Below are positions 45,927 to 58,708 of a stretch of DNA of 64,000 nt, piece after piece. Both the position numbers and the translations under genes were made by a program. Each line of letters begins with the position of its first letter. Positions within the stretch are counted from its first letter, which is position 1. The notes below the pieces were generated by a model. The model was not told where the DNA came from. It saw only the letters and a list, made by a program, of their open reading frames with translations, and ran no database searches. Source of the stretch: Desulforhopalus sp. IMCC35007 (GTDB taxonomy: Bacteria > Desulfobacterota > Desulfobulbia > Desulfobulbales > Desulfocapsaceae). The stretch lies in contig NZ_SWCN01000010.1 of assembly GCF_005116575.1 (NCBI RefSeq), positions 1 to 64,000 on the forward strand, read 5' to 3'.

Positions 45927-46454
45927 TTGAATCGTGATGAAAAAGTGACAATCATTTCCGAATTGAACGATTCGTTCAATCGGGCGAAGTTAACTGTTGT
46001 CGCTGACTATTGTGGTTTAAAAGTTTCCGAATTTCAACAAATCCGTATTGAGTTGAAAAGTTGTGGTTCGGAAATACGCGTAGCAAAAAATACTCTCCTG
46101 AAAAGAGCAGTTACAGATACAGGTAATGCCGCCCTCGCTGATGATTTCACCGGGACCACTGCGGTTGTCATGGGATATTCCGATCCCGTAGCTCCAGCAA
46201 AAGCTGTTACAAAGTTTGCTGAGTCACATGATAAATTTATTATCCGATCTGCCGCTCTTGATGGCGAAAAAATTGGTGTTGATGAGTTGATTGCACTGTC
46301 CAAGCTTCCTTCAAAGGAAGTTCTTCTTGGTCAACTGCTCTCTACCTGGACCAGTATTCCTACAGGACTTGTACAGGTTCTCAGTGGAGTTCCTCGCACC
46401 TTTGTATATGCGCTGCAAGCCATTAAAGATCAGAAAGAAGCAGGCAGTAATTAA
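45927..46454 (+). CDS. rplJ: 50S ribosomal protein L10
   Basis: This 175-residue base of the ribosomal stalk binds 23S rRNA with its N-terminal domain (VVADYCGLKVSEFQQIR) and L7/L12 dimers with its C-terminal helix. The start is a TTG at 45927, supported by AGGAGG six bases upstream and by no better in-frame codon. The weak start codon fits the tight translational control expected from the leader. Confidence 0.97.
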   Translation: MNRDEKVTIISELNDSFNRAKLTVVADYCGLKVSEFQQIRIELKSCGSEIRVAKNTLLKRAVTDTGNAALADDFTGTTAVVMGYSDPVAPAKAVTKFAESHDKFIIRSAALDGEKIGVDELIALSKLPSKEVLLGQLLSTWTSIPTGLVQVLSGVPRTFVYALQAIKDQKEAGSN

Positions 46455-46499
46455 TTAGATTTACTTAGAAAAATATTAGAAAATAAGAGGTTATTAATC

Positions 46500-46880
46500 A
46501 TGGCTGTAACTAAAGAAGATGTAATTGACTTTATTTCAAATATGTCCGTACTCGAACTCTCAGAGCTTATCAAAGAGTTCGAAGAAAAATTTGGCGTTTC
46601 TGCAGCAGCTCCAGTGGCTGTAGCAGCTGCTGGCGTAGTTGGTGATGCCGCAGCTCCTGCTGAAGAGAAAACCGAGTTTGATGTAATTCTTACTGACGTT
46701 GGTGCAGAGAAGATCAAGGTTATTAAAGAGGTTCGTGCAATTACCGGCCTCGGTCTCAAAGAAGCTAAGACTCTAGTTGAGTCTGCGCCTGCTCCACTCA
46801 AAGAAGGAACCAGCAAGGAAGACGCTGAGGACATCAAAGTTAAATTAGCAGCTGTCGGTGCTGCTGTGGAGATCAAGTAA
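46500..46880 (+). CDS. rplL: 50S ribosomal protein L7/L12
   Basis: This 126-residue stalk protein recruits translational GTPases. An N-terminal dimerisation helix, an Ala/Val-rich hinge (about 37-55) and the compact C-terminal domain [20 protein letters not shown]...[12 protein letters not shown] are all present. It follows rplJ by 45 bases. Confidence 0.98.
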   Translation: MAVTKEDVIDFISNMSVLELSELIKEFEEKFGVSAAAPVAVAAAGVVGDAAAPAEEKTEFDVILTDVGAEKIKVIKEVRAITGLGLKEAKTLVESAPAPLKEGTSKEDAEDIKVKLAAVGAAVEIK

Positions 46881-47256
46881 TTGATTTCACATTGGTTGTT
46901 CGAGTTTTTGAGCAACTTAGCTTGATAACAACACGCTACGGGCTTTGCTTCGTGGCGTGTTGTGCTTTATAGAAGTTAGCTCTTTTACTATACTAATATC
47001 AGCGTGGTTTTGTGTTTTAGGTGCTTGTATTCTTCTTATTTTTTTGAACAAATCAAAAAAGGATTATTACAATGCTTCCAGACAATGCTTATGATTCTGC
47101 TGGTCCAGCCAACAGCTTTAACACCATTCAAGTGCATTTATGTTCACTCGAGGCGGTCAGTAACACCCCCCCGTCGGTCATCTGAGCAGGCAGCTAAAAG
47201 TTTACAACCTTATTTAATATAGATAGTTCTATTTTAAGGCAATTTCGAGGGAAAAT
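46881..47256. other. rplL-rpoB intergenic region
   Basis: This 376-base gap carries a long hairpin at 46929-46962 and otherwise no recognisable gene. A 72-codon frame at 47004-47222 has no ribosome-binding site and no family resemblance. In E. coli the equivalent gap holds an attenuator and an RNase III site, and a similar role is plausible here. Confidence 0.5.
46929..46962 (+). terminator. Attenuator-like hairpin between rplL and rpoB
   Basis: A 12-base stem (one G-U pair) joins CAACACGCTACG (46929-46940) with CGTGGCGTGTTG (46951-46962). Only a weak T-rich stretch follows (TGCTTTAT), which fits partial rather than complete termination. Confidence 0.6.
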
Positions 47257-50200
47257 ATGGAAAGAGTAAGAAAGAATTTTGCCAAGGCAGAAAGGATACT
47301 TGAGCCACCGCATTTGATATCCATGCAGCGTATCTCCTATGAGAAGTTTCTTCAGATGGATACCGATCCTGATCAGCGTGAAGATTTTGGTTTGCAGGGG
47401 ATATTGAACAATGTTTTTCCCATAAACGACTTTAATGGTCTTTGTTCACTTGAATTTGTCCGCTACAAATTTGGAGAACCAAAGTACACCATTGCAGAGT
47501 GTTTGCAAAGAGGAATGTCATATGAGATTCCCTTAAAAATTGTCGTTCGCCTTATAACTTTCGATGTAGACGCTGATACAGGCGTACAATCCATCCGTGA
47601 TATTAAGGAGCAGGAAGTTTTTCTTGGCTCTTTACCGCTTATGACCGGTGATGGTGTATTCGTTGTTAATGGTACAGAACGTGTTATCGTCTCTCAGTTG
47701 CAACGATCTCCGGGCCTTTTCTACACCCACGATAATGGTAAAAGCCATTCCAGCGGTAAACTGCTGTACTCAGCCCGTATCATTCCTGTTCGTGGCTCTT
47801 GGATAGACCTTGAGTTTGATATTAAGGATGTCCTCCATGTCCGTATAGACAGAAGAAGAAAATTTCCGGTTACTACCCTTCTGAAAGCACTTGGTTATAA
47901 TAGTGAGGAACTTCTTGAAAAGTTTTATCCGATCTCAGTAATTAAGCGAGAAGGCGATGCCTTCCAGATGAGCTTTGATTCAGAACTTATGATCGGGCAA
48001 CGACTTGAATATGATATCGTCAGCCCTGCTGATGGTGAGGTTTTGGCTAAGCAAGGGAAGAAGATATCAAAAGTACTCTGTAAAAAAATCGAAAGCGTGG
48101 GGATAGAGTTCATCAAGATAAGTAAAGATGCTCTCATAGGGTCTATTCTTGCGCGTACTATCGTTAAAGCTGGCAAAGAGGATCCGATCGCTCTCTCTAA
48201 CACAGAAGTTACAGAGACCGTACTTGAGTCGCTCGCCGAAGAAGGTATCAACGAATTCCAGATTCTTCATATTGATGGCGTTAAATATTCGGATTCCTTC
48301 AGTCGTACCCTGGCTCTAGATAAGGCTCGAAACACAGAAGAAGCTCTCATTGAAATATATAGAAGGTTACGGCCTTCGAGCCCTCCCACACCAGAGGTAG
48401 CTGAAACATTTTTCAATAATCTGTTTTTCAATATGGATCTCTATGATCTTTCTGAGGTTGGTCGTTATAAAATCAACGCGAAACTCGGGCTTGATATTGA
48501 TATATCGAACCGTGCTCTAACCAAGGATGATATCATATACTCTGTCAAACATCTGGTGCGTTTAAAGGATAACCAGGGTGGTGTGGATGATATTGATCAT
48601 CTTGGTAATCGTAGGGTTCGTACTGTAGGTGAACTTGTTGAAAACCAGTACCGCATGGGTTTGGTAAGGATGGAGCGTGCCATTAAGGAGCGAATGACCT
48701 TGCAAGACGTCGAGACCCTGATGCCGCACGATCTCGTTAACCCTAAGCCAATATCAGCTGCAATTAAGGAATTTTTTGGTACGAGTCAGCTTTCACAGTT
48801 TATGGATCAAACCAACCCGCTCTCCGAGGTGACACACAAGAGGCGTCTGAGTGCTCTTGGACCAGGTGGTTTGAGTCGTGAACGTGCAGGCTTTGAGGTC
48901 CGTGATGTTCACCCGACTCACTACGGCAGAATCTGTCCGGTTGAGACCCCAGAGGGCCCGAACATCGGGCTTATCGTCTCTCTTGCGACTTATGCGAGAA
49001 TTAACCCCTACGGTTTTATTGAAACTCCGTATAGGAAGGTTGAGAACAAAATAGTCCTTGATAAGGTCGATTATCTGAGTGCGCTTCAGGAACAAAAACA
49101 ATTTATTGCTCCGGCCTTGATTGAGGTAGGTGAAAGCAAGAATATCATTGCAGATAATGTTATCGTTCGTGAAGATGGTGAGGTTATAACAACGACCAGT
49201 GACAATATCACCTACATGGACATTGCGCCCAACCAGATGATCAGTGTGGCAGCTTCGCTCGTACCGTTTCTAGAAAACGATGATGCGAACCGTGCTCTTA
49301 TGGGATCAAACATGCAACGTCAGGCTGTTCCACTGCTGATTACCAGAGCACCTCTTGTCGGAACCGGAATGGAGCGTTATGTGGCTCGGGATTCAGGGGC
49401 CTGTCTGTTGAGTGCAGGGGATGGAGTTGTCGAAGAGTCTGATTCCAACCGTGTTGTGGTACGCTACGACAAACCGGGGACCGATGGCTATCAGACCGGT
49501 GTGGCGGTATACCGCCTGGAAAAATATAAAAAATCAAATCAGAATACCTGTTTTAATCAGAGGCCTATTGTTCTTCCTGGAACTCGGGTTACCAAGGGTA
49601 CTGTTCTTGCTGATGGTCCCTCCTGCGAGGCGGGTGAGATTGCTATTGGTAAAAATGTGGTCATAGCATTCATGCCATGGCGTGGTTTTAACTTTGAGGA
49701 TTCGATTCTCATCAATGAGCGCCTTTTAAAAGAGGACACCTTTACCTCCGTGCACATTGAGGTTTTTGAAACAATGGCCCGGGACACAAAACTTGGTAAA
49801 GAAGAAATCACCCGCGATATACCAAACGTCAGTGAAGAGACACTTCGCAATCTTGATGATTCCGGTATTGTCCGTATTGGTGCTGAAATCAAAGCAGGTG
49901 ACACTCTTGTAGGAAAAGTCACCCCTAAAGGGGAGACAGTTCTCTCACCTGAAGAAAAGTTACTAAGAGCCATTTTTGGTGAAAAAGCTCAGGATGTAAA
50001 AGATTCGTCTCTGCGTGTTCCGCCTGGGGTGTCTGGTGTGGTTATTGATGCCAAGGTATTTTCACGTAAGGGTGTAGATAAGGATGAACGTTCTCTTCTC
50101 ATCGAAGATCTTGAGATCGAAAAGCTTAACCAGGATAAAGTCGACGAAATTCGGAGTTTAAAACGTGGTGTCTGTCGTGAAGTCGGGAAGGTTATAGACG

Positions 50201-51336
50201 GCAGGACCGCTAAGGCTGATATTGTTGACAAACATGGTGATGTCGTTGTCAAACTTGGCAAGAAGATTGAGCAACATCATGCAGAACTCATAGGTTTCGA
50301 ACTTTTACGAGAGATTGATTTTTCTGAAAAAGCTAAATACATCGACGATATGGACGAGGTTTTCGAGAGATACGAAAATCAGGCACGTCTTATCAGAGAG
50401 CGATACGATGGGATCATCGAGCGTCTTAAGAAAGGTGACGATTTACCCCCTGGTGTTGTTAAGATGGTCAAAGTCTATGTTGCAACGAAGAGGAAGCTCT
50501 CTGTGGGCGATAAGATGGCGGGGCGTCATGGAAACAAAGGTGTTGTCTCCCGTCTGCTCCCCGAAGAAGATATGCCGTATTTTGATAATGGCACGACCGT
50601 CGACATCGTTCTTAACCCACTCGGTGTTCCTTCAAGGATGAATGTTGGTCAGGTCCTCGAAGTGCATCTTGGCTATGCAGCAAGAAGATTGGGTGAACAA
50701 CTCGAAACCTTGGCAAAGCAGGAGGCAGTTTCTGAGATTCGGAAAAAAATGCGAGCCATATACAATGAAGTTGAGTTCACCGCTTTAACCGAAAACAAGA
50801 GTGACCAGGAAATAATCGACTGGGCCAGGAAACATTTTGAAGGGGTACATATGGCAACTCCGGTGTTTGACGGTGCACCTGAAGAGTCTATTCGCAAGCT
50901 TCTCGTTGAAGCTGGAGTAGATGAAGTAGGTCAGGCCAGACTGTACGATGGCCTCACTGGAGAACCTTTTGCAAACAATGTGACGGTTGGAGTTATGTAT
51001 ATGCTTAAGCTGCATCATCTTGTCGATAACAAAATCCATGCGAGATCAACAGGACCATACTCACTTGTAACCCAGCAACCACTTGGAGGAAAGGCTCAAT
51101 TTGGTGGTCAACGTCTTGGTGAAATGGAGGTATGGGCTATGGAAGCATACGGAGCAGCCTACACCCTCAAAGAATTTCTTACTGCTAAATCAGATGATGT
51201 TGAAGGTCGTACCTCTATGTACGAAAGGATTGTAAAAGGAAATAATTTTCTGACTACTGGCCTGCCAGAGTCATTTAACGTTCTTGTCAAAGAGCTGCAG
51301 GCGCTTTGTTTGAATATGGAACTTATTGAAGAATAA
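47257..51336 (+). CDS. rpoB: RNA polymerase subunit beta
   Basis: This 1359-residue beta subunit is of normal proteobacterial size. Recognisable segments include the rifampicin-pocket region [19 protein letters not shown] followed by [47 protein letters not shown] and the C-terminal [19 protein letters not shown]. The Gln, Asp, His and Ser positions in the rifampicin pocket look wild type. Downstream is rpoC after 117 bases. Confidence 0.99.
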   Translation: MERVRKNFAKAERILEPPHLISMQRISYEKFLQMDTDPDQREDFGLQGILNNVFPINDFNGLCSLEFVRYKFGEPKYTIAECLQRGMSYEIPLKIVVRLITFDVDADTGVQSIRDIKEQEVFLGSLPLMTGDGVFVVNGTERVIVSQLQRSPGLFYTHDNGKSHSSGKLLYSARIIPVRGSWIDLEFDIKDVLHVRIDRRRKFPVTTLLKALGYNSEELLEKFYPISVIKREGDAFQMSFDSELMIGQRLEYDIVSPADGEVLAKQGKKISKVLCKKIESVGIEFIKISKDALIGSILARTIVKAGKEDPIALSNTEVTETVLESLAEEGINEFQILHIDGVKYSDSFSRTLALDKARNTEEALIEIYRRLRPSSPPTPEVAETFFNNLFFNMDLYDLSEVGRYKINAKLGLDIDISNRALTKDDIIYSVKHLVRLKDNQGGVDDIDHLGNRRVRTVGELVENQYRMGLVRMERAIKERMTLQDVETLMPHDLVNPKPISAAIKEFFGTSQLSQFMDQTNPLSEVTHKRRLSALGPGGLSRERAGFEVRDVHPTHYGRICPVETPEGPNIGLIVSLATYARINPYGFIETPYRKVENKIVLDKVDYLSALQEQKQFIAPALIEVGESKNIIADNVIVREDGEVITTTSDNITYMDIAPNQMISVAASLVPFLENDDANRALMGSNMQRQAVPLLITRAPLVGTGMERYVARDSGACLLSAGDGVVEESDSNRVVVRYDKPGTDGYQTGVAVYRLEKYKKSNQNTCFNQRPIVLPGTRVTKGTVLADGPSCEAGEIAIGKNVVIAFMPWRGFNFEDSILINERLLKEDTFTSVHIEVFETMARDTKLGKEEITRDIPNVSEETLRNLDDSGIVRIGAEIKAGDTLVGKVTPKGETVLSPEEKLLRAIFGEKAQDVKDSSLRVPPGVSGVVIDAKVFSRKGVDKDERSLLIEDLEIEKLNQDKVDEIRSLKRGVCREVGKVIDGRTAKADIVDKHGDVVVKLGKKIEQHHAELIGFELLREIDFSEKAKYIDDMDEVFERYENQARLIRERYDGIIERLKKGDDLPPGVVKMVKVYVATKRKLSVGDKMAGRHGNKGVVSRLLPEEDMPYFDNGTTVDIVLNPLGVPSRMNVGQVLEVHLGYAARRLGEQLETLAKQEAVSEIRKKMRAIYNEVEFTALTENKSDQEIIDWARKHFEGVHMATPVFDGAPEESIRKLLVEAGVDEVGQARLYDGLTGEPFANNVTVGVMYMLKLHHLVDNKIHARSTGPYSLVTQQPLGGKAQFGGQRLGEMEVWAMEAYGAAYTLKEFLTAKSDDVEGRTSMYERIVKGNNFLTTGLPESFNVLVKELQALCLNMELIEE

Positions 51337-51453
51337 GTCAGGCTGACGCCATTTATTGATTGATACAGTAGCTTTGTTAAGACAAGATTTTCCTCGGATC
51401 TGGATGTTTTCAGATACCGGGGAAATCCTTTAATATAAGGGAGAGGTGATTTC

Positions 51454-54400
51454 GTGGAAGAGTTATTCAATTTTTTTCAAAAACCGAAAGCTCCAGTTAA
51501 GTTTAAAAATGTAAAAATTTCGCTGGCTTCACCTGAAAAGATCATGGATTGGTCCCATGGCGAGGTTAAAAAGCCGGAGACCATTAATTATAGAACTTTC
51601 AAACCGGAAAGGGATGGTCTTTTTTGCGCGAAAATATTCGGACCTGTAAAGGACTTCGAATGTAATTGCGGAAAGTATAAGAGAATGAAACACCGCGGTG
51701 TTGTTTGTGAGAAGTGTGGTGTTGAAGTTATCCAGTCGAAGGTTCGACGAGAGCGACTTGGTCACATTCGGCTTGCTGCGCCGGTAGCACATATCTGGTT
51801 TTTGAAAAGTCTGCCGAGTAAAATTGGTGCTGTTCTTGATATGACTTTGAAGCAGTTGGAGAAGATCCTCTATTTTGAGCAGTATGCCATAGTGGAATCC
51901 GAAGTTGAAGCGCTGCCAGTTGGGACCTTGCTCTCTGAGGAAAAATACAGGCTTGCCCGTGACGAGTATCCAGCACAATTCAAGGTGGGTATAGGAGCAG
52001 AGGCTATTCGTGAACTATTGGCCTCTCAGAATCTTGTGGAGCTTTCCAAACAGCTTCGAGAAGAAATGCTATCTACCAACTCTGCGACCAAACGCCAAAA
52101 ACTTGGAAAGCGGTTGTTTGTAATTGAAGCGTTTAGAGATTCTGGTAATAAACCTGAATGGATGATTCTAGAAGTTATCCCTGTATTACCTCCGGATCTT
52201 CGTCCTCTCGTACCTCTTGAAGGTGGCCGTTTTGCGACTTCAGATTTGAACGATTTGTACAGACGGGTTATAAACCGTAACAATCGTTTAAAACGCTTAC
52301 TTGAACTCGATGCCCCGGATATTATCATACGAAACGAAAAACGTATGTTGCAGGAAGCGGTCGATGTTCTTTTTGATAATGGCAGAAGAGGCCGGGTTAT
52401 CACAGGTGGCAACAAGCGTCCTCTTAAATCACTGTCTGACATGCTCAAAGGTAAGCAGGGACGTTTTCGTCAAAACCTGCTCGGTAAGCGTGTTGATTAC
52501 TCTGGACGTTCAGTAATTGTGGTAGGACCACATTTACGATTGCATCAGTGCGGTATTCCAAAGAAAATGGCACTCGAACTTTTCAAGCCGTTTATCTATA
52601 ACAAGCTTGAAAGAAAAGGCTATGTCACCACGATCAAGTCTGCCCGGAAGATGGTCGAAAAAGAGGTAAAAGAAGTCTGGGACGTGCTCGATGAGGTGGT
52701 TACCGAGTATCCTGTTATTCTCAACCGTGCACCTACTTTGCATAGACTTGGTATGCAGGCTTTTGAGGCGGTGCTTATAGAAGGTAAGGCTATTCAGCTT
52801 CACCCACTGGTTTGTATGGCATTTAACGCCGACTTTGATGGTGACCAGATGGCCGTACACGTGCCGCTTTCCGTCGAAGCTCAGGTGGAAGCACGTGTTC
52901 TGATGATGTCCACCAATAACATTCTTTCGCCTGCTAACGGTGAGCCCGTTATTATACCATCCCAGGATATCGTTCTTGGCCTTTACTATATGAGCCGTGA
53001 ACGTATCAACGTCCCTGGTGAAGGTAAGGTTTTCAGTTCTGTTGATGAAGCTGTAATCGCTTACGACTTTGGCGAGATTGATCTTCAGGCAAAAGTTAAA
53101 GTACGGCGTGATGGCGAATTGGTAGATACAACCATGGGGAGAATTCTCCTCGGTGAGCTTGTACCCAAGTCAGTTCCTTTTAGCGAAGTTAACAAGGTTC
53201 TGACCAAAAAGGCTCTTGCTAAGCTCATTGATAACTGTTACCGCCATGCAGGTACCAAGGATACGGTAATTCTCGCCGATAGATTGAAAGATATCGGCTA
53301 TGAATATGCAACCCGGGCAGGTATTTCCATCTGTATCAATGATATGAAGATTCCACTTAACAAAGAAACCTTTGTTGAGAAGGCGGAAAACGACGTCCTT
53401 GATGTTGAGCAGCAGTATACGGATGGTCTTATTACTTCCGGTGAGAAGTATAACAAGGTGGTCGATATCTGGTCTAAAGTGACAGATGATGTCGCTAATG
53501 CCATGATGGATGAAATCAAAGTTGATTACTTCCGCGATAAAGAGGGTCACGTAGTTGAAGCTCCGAGTTTCAATTCAATTTTTATCATGGCAGATTCAGG
53601 TGCCCGTGGTTCCAGGGATCAGATCAGACAGCTTGCTGGTATGCGTGGTTTGATGGCTAAGCCATCTGGAGCAATTATCGAGACACCAATTAAAGCCAAT
53701 TTCCGTGAGGGCCTTGGTGTTCTAGAATATTTCATTTCCACCCACGGTGCCCGTAAAGGTCTTGCCGATACAGCTCTTAAAACTGCAAACTCCGGTTATC
53801 TGACAAGAAGACTGGTTGATGTCGCTCAGGAGTCGACTATCGTAGAAGCAGACTGTATGACTCTTGATGGCATAATTGCCGAACCGCTTATGGACGGTGG
53901 TGAAATTATAGTACCACTTGGAGATCGTATCTTAGGCCGAGTGGCCCTTGAGGATGTTGTTGACCCTTTTAATGATAACATTCTTGTAGAGGCGGGACGG
54001 GAAATCACTGAAGAGATTGTAGAAGCTATTTACGCTTCCGGTGTTGACAGGGTGCCTATTCGTTCGGTGTTGAGTTGCAGGTCTAAACGAGGTGTCTGTG
54101 CTGCCTGTTATGGCCGTGATCTTGGCCGGGGGCATATGGTAAACAGGGGGGAGGCTATTGGAGTTATAGCAGCACAATCCATTGGTGAACCCGGTACTCA
54201 GCTTACCATGCGTACCTTCCACGTTGGTGGTACGGCGAGTAGATCGGTTGAGCAGGCGGAACTGAAAACCAATATCGGTGGTACTATCGCCTTTAGTAAT
54301 TTACATTCGGTTACCAATTCTGAAGGTACTCAGATTGTCATGAATAGAAGTGCCATGATCTCGGTCAAAGACGAACTTGGTCGCGAGCGTGAACGTTTTA

Positions 54401-55506
54401 AGGTGAATTATGGCGCGCAGATTCTCGTTAAAGACGGTGCTGTTGTTGAAAGAGACACCATTCTCGCAGACTGGGATGCCTACACGATACCTATTGTCGC
54501 AGAGGTTGGAGGTATCATCAAATATGGTGACATCATCGAGGGTACCACTATGCAGGAGAAGGTGGATCCTGTAACAGGGCGTTCATCACTGGTAATTGTC
54601 CAGACCGCAGCTGGTGCTCAGTTGAATCCACGAATCACTGTTAAAAATGACAAAGGCAAGACGGTGAAGTTGCCTGGAAGTAATGATGCTTACGCCCGTT
54701 ACAGTCTTCCAGGTGGGTCAATTATCTCAGTAATGGAAGGTGATGAAATTCAGCCCGGAACTATCGTTGGTAAGATTCCTCGTGAAACGTCTAAAACCAA
54801 AGATATTACCGGTGGTCTGCCAAGGGTTGCCGAACTCTTTGAAGTTCGTAAACCGAAGGATCCTGCAATAATTTCTAAAATTGACGGAAAAGTAAGTTTT
54901 GGTAAAGAACTCAAAGGAAAGCGTCGGGTTATTGTAACACCGGAATATGGAGAGTCGCAGGAATATCTTGTTCCTAAAGCTAAACATATCATTGTGCATG
55001 AAGGTGATTTCGTCCAGGCCGGTGAGGCTCTTATGGAAGGAACGGTCGTGCCGAACGATATTCTCTCCGTTCTTGGGGTTAAAGAACTTGCCAAATTCCT
55101 GGTTAATGAGATTCAGGAAGTATATCGGCTTCAGGGTGTTAAAATTAATGATAAACACATCGAAGTTATCGTTCGACAGATGCTCAAACGTGTCATGATT
55201 ACCGCTTCTGGAGACTCCAGATTCATGATCGGTGAGCAGGTTGAATGGTGGAAGTTTGAAGAAGAGAGAGACAAGCTGATGGCGGAAGGTAAAACTCCGG
55301 CTGTTGCAGAACCCCTGTTGCTTGGGGTGACCAAAGCATCACTTTCAACAGAAAGTTTTATTTCTGCAGCTTCGTTCCAGGAAACAACAAAGGTATTAAC
55401 CAATGCCGCTGTTGCTGGAAAAATTGATGAACTTGCTGGATTGAAAGAAAATGTTATCATGGGTCGACTGATTTCAGCAGGTACAGGTTTGGCTGCTGAA
55501 CAATAG
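51454..55506 (+). CDS. rpoC: RNA polymerase subunit beta prime
   Basis: This 1350-residue catalytic subunit has an N-terminal zinc site (CNCGKYK...CEKCGVEV) and the magnesium-binding [12 protein letters not shown] with Asp460, Asp462 and Asp464. The second zinc site is formed by [13 protein letters not shown], and the bridge/trigger region contains [20 protein letters not shown]. The start is GTG 51454 after GGGAGAGGTG. It is the last gene of the rif operon; a new promoter follows for rpsL. Confidence 0.99.
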   Translation: MEELFNFFQKPKAPVKFKNVKISLASPEKIMDWSHGEVKKPETINYRTFKPERDGLFCAKIFGPVKDFECNCGKYKRMKHRGVVCEKCGVEVIQSKVRRERLGHIRLAAPVAHIWFLKSLPSKIGAVLDMTLKQLEKILYFEQYAIVESEVEALPVGTLLSEEKYRLARDEYPAQFKVGIGAEAIRELLASQNLVELSKQLREEMLSTNSATKRQKLGKRLFVIEAFRDSGNKPEWMILEVIPVLPPDLRPLVPLEGGRFATSDLNDLYRRVINRNNRLKRLLELDAPDIIIRNEKRMLQEAVDVLFDNGRRGRVITGGNKRPLKSLSDMLKGKQGRFRQNLLGKRVDYSGRSVIVVGPHLRLHQCGIPKKMALELFKPFIYNKLERKGYVTTIKSARKMVEKEVKEVWDVLDEVVTEYPVILNRAPTLHRLGMQAFEAVLIEGKAIQLHPLVCMAFNADFDGDQMAVHVPLSVEAQVEARVLMMSTNNILSPANGEPVIIPSQDIVLGLYYMSRERINVPGEGKVFSSVDEAVIAYDFGEIDLQAKVKVRRDGELVDTTMGRILLGELVPKSVPFSEVNKVLTKKALAKLIDNCYRHAGTKDTVILADRLKDIGYEYATRAGISICINDMKIPLNKETFVEKAENDVLDVEQQYTDGLITSGEKYNKVVDIWSKVTDDVANAMMDEIKVDYFRDKEGHVVEAPSFNSIFIMADSGARGSRDQIRQLAGMRGLMAKPSGAIIETPIKANFREGLGVLEYFISTHGARKGLADTALKTANSGYLTRRLVDVAQESTIVEADCMTLDGIIAEPLMDGGEIIVPLGDRILGRVALEDVVDPFNDNILVEAGREITEEIVEAIYASGVDRVPIRSVLSCRSKRGVCAACYGRDLGRGHMVNRGEAIGVIAAQSIGEPGTQLTMRTFHVGGTASRSVEQAELKTNIGGTIAFSNLHSVTNSEGTQIVMNRSAMISVKDELGRERERFKVNYGAQILVKDGAVVERDTILADWDAYTIPIVAEVGGIIKYGDIIEGTTMQEKVDPVTGRSSLVIVQTAAGAQLNPRITVKNDKGKTVKLPGSNDAYARYSLPGGSIISVMEGDEIQPGTIVGKIPRETSKTKDITGGLPRVAELFEVRKPKDPAIISKIDGKVSFGKELKGKRRVIVTPEYGESQEYLVPKAKHIIVHEGDFVQAGEALMEGTVVPNDILSVLGVKELAKFLVNEIQEVYRLQGVKINDKHIEVIVRQMLKRVMITASGDSRFMIGEQVEWWKFEEERDKLMAEGKTPAVAEPLLLGVTKASLSTESFISAASFQETTKVLTNAAVAGKIDELAGLKENVIMGRLISAGTGLAAEQ

Positions 55507-55534
55507 AAGAGGAAGTGATAGGGGTGTTTTTTGC

Positions 55535-55563
55535 TTGACAGCCTTGTTCAGGTGATGTAATAT
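55535..55563 (+). promoter_or_regulatory. Sigma-70 promoter of the str-S10 operon
   Basis: Perfect TTGACA (55535-55540), 17-base spacer, TAATAT (55558-55563), 93 bases before the rpsL start. It lies 29 bases after the rpoC stop and should drive rpsL and the following genes. Confidence 0.82.
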
Positions 55564-55655
55564 CCCTCACTTTCGTGTTTAATTTAAGTGTTCACGTCAT
55601 GTAAAATAAGGCGGAGAACTTCTATAACGGTATGTAAACAGGAGCAGTTAACGTA

Positions 55656-56027
55656 ATGCCAACAATTAACCAACTCGTAAGAAAGGGGCGTAAAAAGTCT
55701 GTCAAGAAGACAAATACCCCTGCCCTGAAGGGATCGCCTCAGAAAAGAGGTGTCTGTGTAAGAGTCTATACTACTACTCCTAAGAAGCCTAACTCAGCGC
55801 TCAGGAAAGTAGCGAGAGTGCGACTGACCAATGGAATTGAAGTTACTTCATATATCCCAGGTATCGGTCATAATCTCCAGGAACACTCTGTTGTTATGAT
55901 AAGGGGTGGTAGGGTTAAGGATTTACCAGGTGTGCGATATCATATCATTCGTGGTACGCTTGATACGTTAGGTGTCTCTGATCGCCGTCAGGGTCGTTCA
56001 AAATATGGTGCGAAGAAACCATCTTGA
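55656..56027 (+). CDS. rpsL: 30S ribosomal protein S12
   Basis: This 123-residue decoding-centre protein has the conserved [20 protein letters not shown] and [15 protein letters not shown]. Lys43 in PKKPNSAL and Lys88 in [10 protein letters not shown] have the streptomycin-sensitive form. It is first in the str-S10 operon. Confidence 0.99.
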   Translation: MPTINQLVRKGRKKSVKKTNTPALKGSPQKRGVCVRVYTTTPKKPNSALRKVARVRLTNGIEVTSYIPGIGHNLQEHSVVMIRGGRVKDLPGVRYHIIRGTLDTLGVSDRRQGRSKYGAKKPS

Positions 56028-56056
56028 TTGGTTCTCTGTCGATAAGAGGTAGATAA

Positions 56057-56530
56057 ATGTCACGAAGAAGAGCAATAAATAAGCGTCCAATTGAAGCAGA
56101 TGCACGTTTTAATAGCGTCCTGGTTTCTAAGTTTACTAATGGTTTGATGGAGCGCGGTAAAAAAAGTCTCGCTCAAAGAATATTTTACGATGCTATGGAT
56201 ATCGTTGAAGAAAAAGTTAAGGATGAAGACCCCTTAACTATCTTTGAGGAAGCGATGGAAAAAGTCCGTCCACGTGTAGAGGTAAAATCAAGACGTGTCG
56301 GTGGTGCTACCTATCAGGTTCCAATGGAGGTGCGTCAGTCGAGAAGAAACGCATTGGCTATTCGTTGGATTATAAGTTTTGCCAGATCTCGTTCTGGTAA
56401 GTCTATGTCTGAGAAGTTGGCTGCTGAGATGATGGATGCCTACAATAACCGTGGTGCAGCAGTTAAGAAGAGAGACGATACCCACCGTATGGCTGAGGCG
56501 AATAAAGCTTTCGCTCACTATCGCTGGTAG
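56057..56530 (+). CDS. rpsG: 30S ribosomal protein S7
   Basis: This 157-residue primary binder of the 3' domain of 16S rRNA begins [15 protein letters not shown] and has the conserved [20 protein letters not shown]. In other bacteria S7 represses the str operon. A small hairpin GGCCC-tga-GGGCC at 56538-56550 follows before fusA. Confidence 0.98.
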   Translation: MSRRRAINKRPIEADARFNSVLVSKFTNGLMERGKKSLAQRIFYDAMDIVEEKVKDEDPLTIFEEAMEKVRPRVEVKSRRVGGATYQVPMEVRQSRRNALAIRWIISFARSRSGKSMSEKLAAEMMDAYNNRGAAVKKRDDTHRMAEANKAFAHYRW

Positions 56531-56605
56531 ATAAAGTGGCCCTGAGGGCCGCTGATAGCAAATATTAGGGCTCGCAAAACTTAGATTCAAAACGAATAGA
56601 ACGTT

Positions 56606-58684
56606 ATGGCAGCCCTAAAAGATTTGTGTGATGTACGCAATATTGGGATAATGGCCCATATTGATGCTGGTAAGACGACAACGACAGAAAGAATTCTTTA
56701 CTATACTGGGCGTTCGTACAAGTTGGGAGAGGTTCATGATGGCACTGCGGTCATGGACTGGATGGAGCAGGAGCAGGAGCGGGGAATTACAATTACCTCG
56801 GCTGCCACGACCTGTGAATGGAAAAACAAGAAAATTAACATCATTGATACTCCTGGTCATGTCGATTTCACTATTGAAGTCGAGAGATCACTGAGGGTTC
56901 TTGATGGGGCGATAGCAGTTTTTTGCGCTGTCGGCGGAGTTGAACCGCAATCGGAGACCGTCTGGAGGCAAGCTGATAAGTACAGCATTCCTCGTGTTGC
57001 TTTTGTCAATAAGATGGATCGTATTGGCGCCAACTTTGAACGTTGTGTGTCAATGATTGGAAAAAGGCTTGGGGCAAACCCCGTGCCTATTCAGATACCC
57101 GCCGGGGCAGAGTCCGATTTTGAAGGTGTTATCGATCTCATTGAAGAAAGAATGCTTGTTTTCGACGAGCAATCTATGGGGCAGGAAGTAACAGAACGAG
57201 AAGTCCCCGCCATATATAAAGAGAAATTCACGGCCGCACGTATGGTGCTCCTCGAGAAGTTGGCCGACTTCGATGAGGACATCATGGAAAAATTTTTAGA
57301 TGATACGTCAGTATCTGCGCCTGATATATATAAAGCTCTTAGGAAAGCCACGCTGGCGCTTGAGATAGTGCCGGTGCTTTGCGGGAGTGCTTTCAAGAAT
57401 AAAGGTGTGCAGCCTTTGCTTGATAGCGTCGTAAACTTTTTGCCGTCTCCTCTGGATGTAAAACACATTGAAGGTGAGGGACCGGATGGCGAACTTGTTG
57501 CGAGAAAGACCGATCCTAAAGAAAAACTGGCTGCGCTGGTTTTTAAATTGATGAGCGATTCTTTTGTAGAGAACCTCGCTTTTGTAAGGGTCTATTCCGG
57601 AACAGTTTCGGTTGGTGATAAGGTATATAATCCTGTTAAAAAGAAACAGGAAAAAATATCTAAGATCATGCGTCTTCATGCCAATAAGCGTGAAGAAGTT
57701 CAAGAGATCTCTGCAGGTGATATTGCAGCTCTTGTTGGTCTGAAATTCACGACCACAGGTGACACGCTCTGTGAAAAGGGTGACTTTATCATCCTGGAGA
57801 GCATGGAGTTCCCTGAGCCTGTAATAGGAGTTGCGATAGAGCCAAAAAGCAAGGCTGAAGAAAAGAAACTTGAAGAGACTCTTGCCAAAATTGCTCTTGA
57901 AGATCCTTCGTTTACGGTAACAACCGACGGTGATACGGGGCAGAAAATAATTTCAGGGATGGGAGAATTGCATCTCGAAATTATTGTTGACCGATTGCTC
58001 AATGAGTTCAAAGTTGCTGCAAATGTTGGCAAGCCTCAGGTGGCGTATAAAGAGACAATTGCTTCGGTGCAAAAAGCAGAAGGTAAGTTTGATCAGCTCA
58101 CAGGCGCAAAAGGTCAGTACGGCCATGTTATTATTGAAATTGAACCACTTGAAAGAGGAGAAGGTGTCCAGTTTGTCTCTAAAATTGATGACACCCTTAT
58201 ACCTCAACAGTTTATAAGTTCAATTGAGAAAGGAATTATTGATTCCCTGGATTCCGGTCCTCTAATAGGGTACCCGCTCACTGATATTAAAGTCAGTCTG
58301 ATTGGTGGTTCTTGTCATGAGGAGGAGTCGACGGAGATGGCTTTCGGTATTGCAGGAGCAATGGCTATAAGGAGAGCATCAGTAGAAGCTGATCCAAAGC
58401 TGTTAGAGCCTGTTATGGACCTTGAAGTAACAACTCCAGAAGAATACATTGGCGATGTTATTGCTGATGTAAACGGAAAGAGAGGTAGAATTGTTGGGGT
58501 TAATGCGGAGGGCGGTTTACAGACCCTTAAGGCCCATGTCCCTCTTGCTGAAATGTTTGGGTATTCAACCTCATTACGGTCAGCAACTCAGGGCAGAGCA
58601 AATTTTACCATGCAATTTTTAGAATACGATGTGGTACCTGCTCAAAAGGCAGAGAAAATTATTAAAAAAATCAGAGGGATTTAA
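56606..58684 (+). CDS. fusA: Elongation factor G
   Basis: This 692-residue translocase has a G domain with [24 protein letters not shown] and NKMDR. Domains II to V follow, including [15 protein letters not shown] and the C-terminal [13 protein letters not shown]. The length and all GTPase motifs are normal. No strong Shine-Dalgarno is seen before ATG 56606. Confidence 0.99.
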   Translation: MAALKDLCDVRNIGIMAHIDAGKTTTTERILYYTGRSYKLGEVHDGTAVMDWMEQEQERGITITSAATTCEWKNKKINIIDTPGHVDFTIEVERSLRVLDGAIAVFCAVGGVEPQSETVWRQADKYSIPRVAFVNKMDRIGANFERCVSMIGKRLGANPVPIQIPAGAESDFEGVIDLIEERMLVFDEQSMGQEVTEREVPAIYKEKFTAARMVLLEKLADFDEDIMEKFLDDTSVSAPDIYKALRKATLALEIVPVLCGSAFKNKGVQPLLDSVVNFLPSPLDVKHIEGEGPDGELVARKTDPKEKLAALVFKLMSDSFVENLAFVRVYSGTVSVGDKVYNPVKKKQEKISKIMRLHANKREEVQEISAGDIAALVGLKFTTTGDTLCEKGDFIILESMEFPEPVIGVAIEPKSKAEEKKLEETLAKIALEDPSFTVTTDGDTGQKIISGMGELHLEIIVDRLLNEFKVAANVGKPQVAYKETIASVQKAEGKFDQLTGAKGQYGHVIIEIEPLERGEGVQFVSKIDDTLIPQQFISSIEKGIIDSLDSGPLIGYPLTDIKVSLIGGSCHEEESTEMAFGIAGAMAIRRASVEADPKLLEPVMDLEVTTPEEYIGDVIADVNGKRGRIVGVNAEGGLQTLKAHVPLAEMFGYSTSLRSATQGRANFTMQFLEYDVVPAQKAEKIIKKIRGI

Positions 58685-58708
58685 GTCCAAGCATATTGAG
58701 GAAGCACT

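Noticed and set aside
47004-47222. A 72-codon frame between rplL and rpoB.
   Set aside because: No ribosome-binding site and composition unlike the neighbouring genes; the gap is better explained by regulatory structure.
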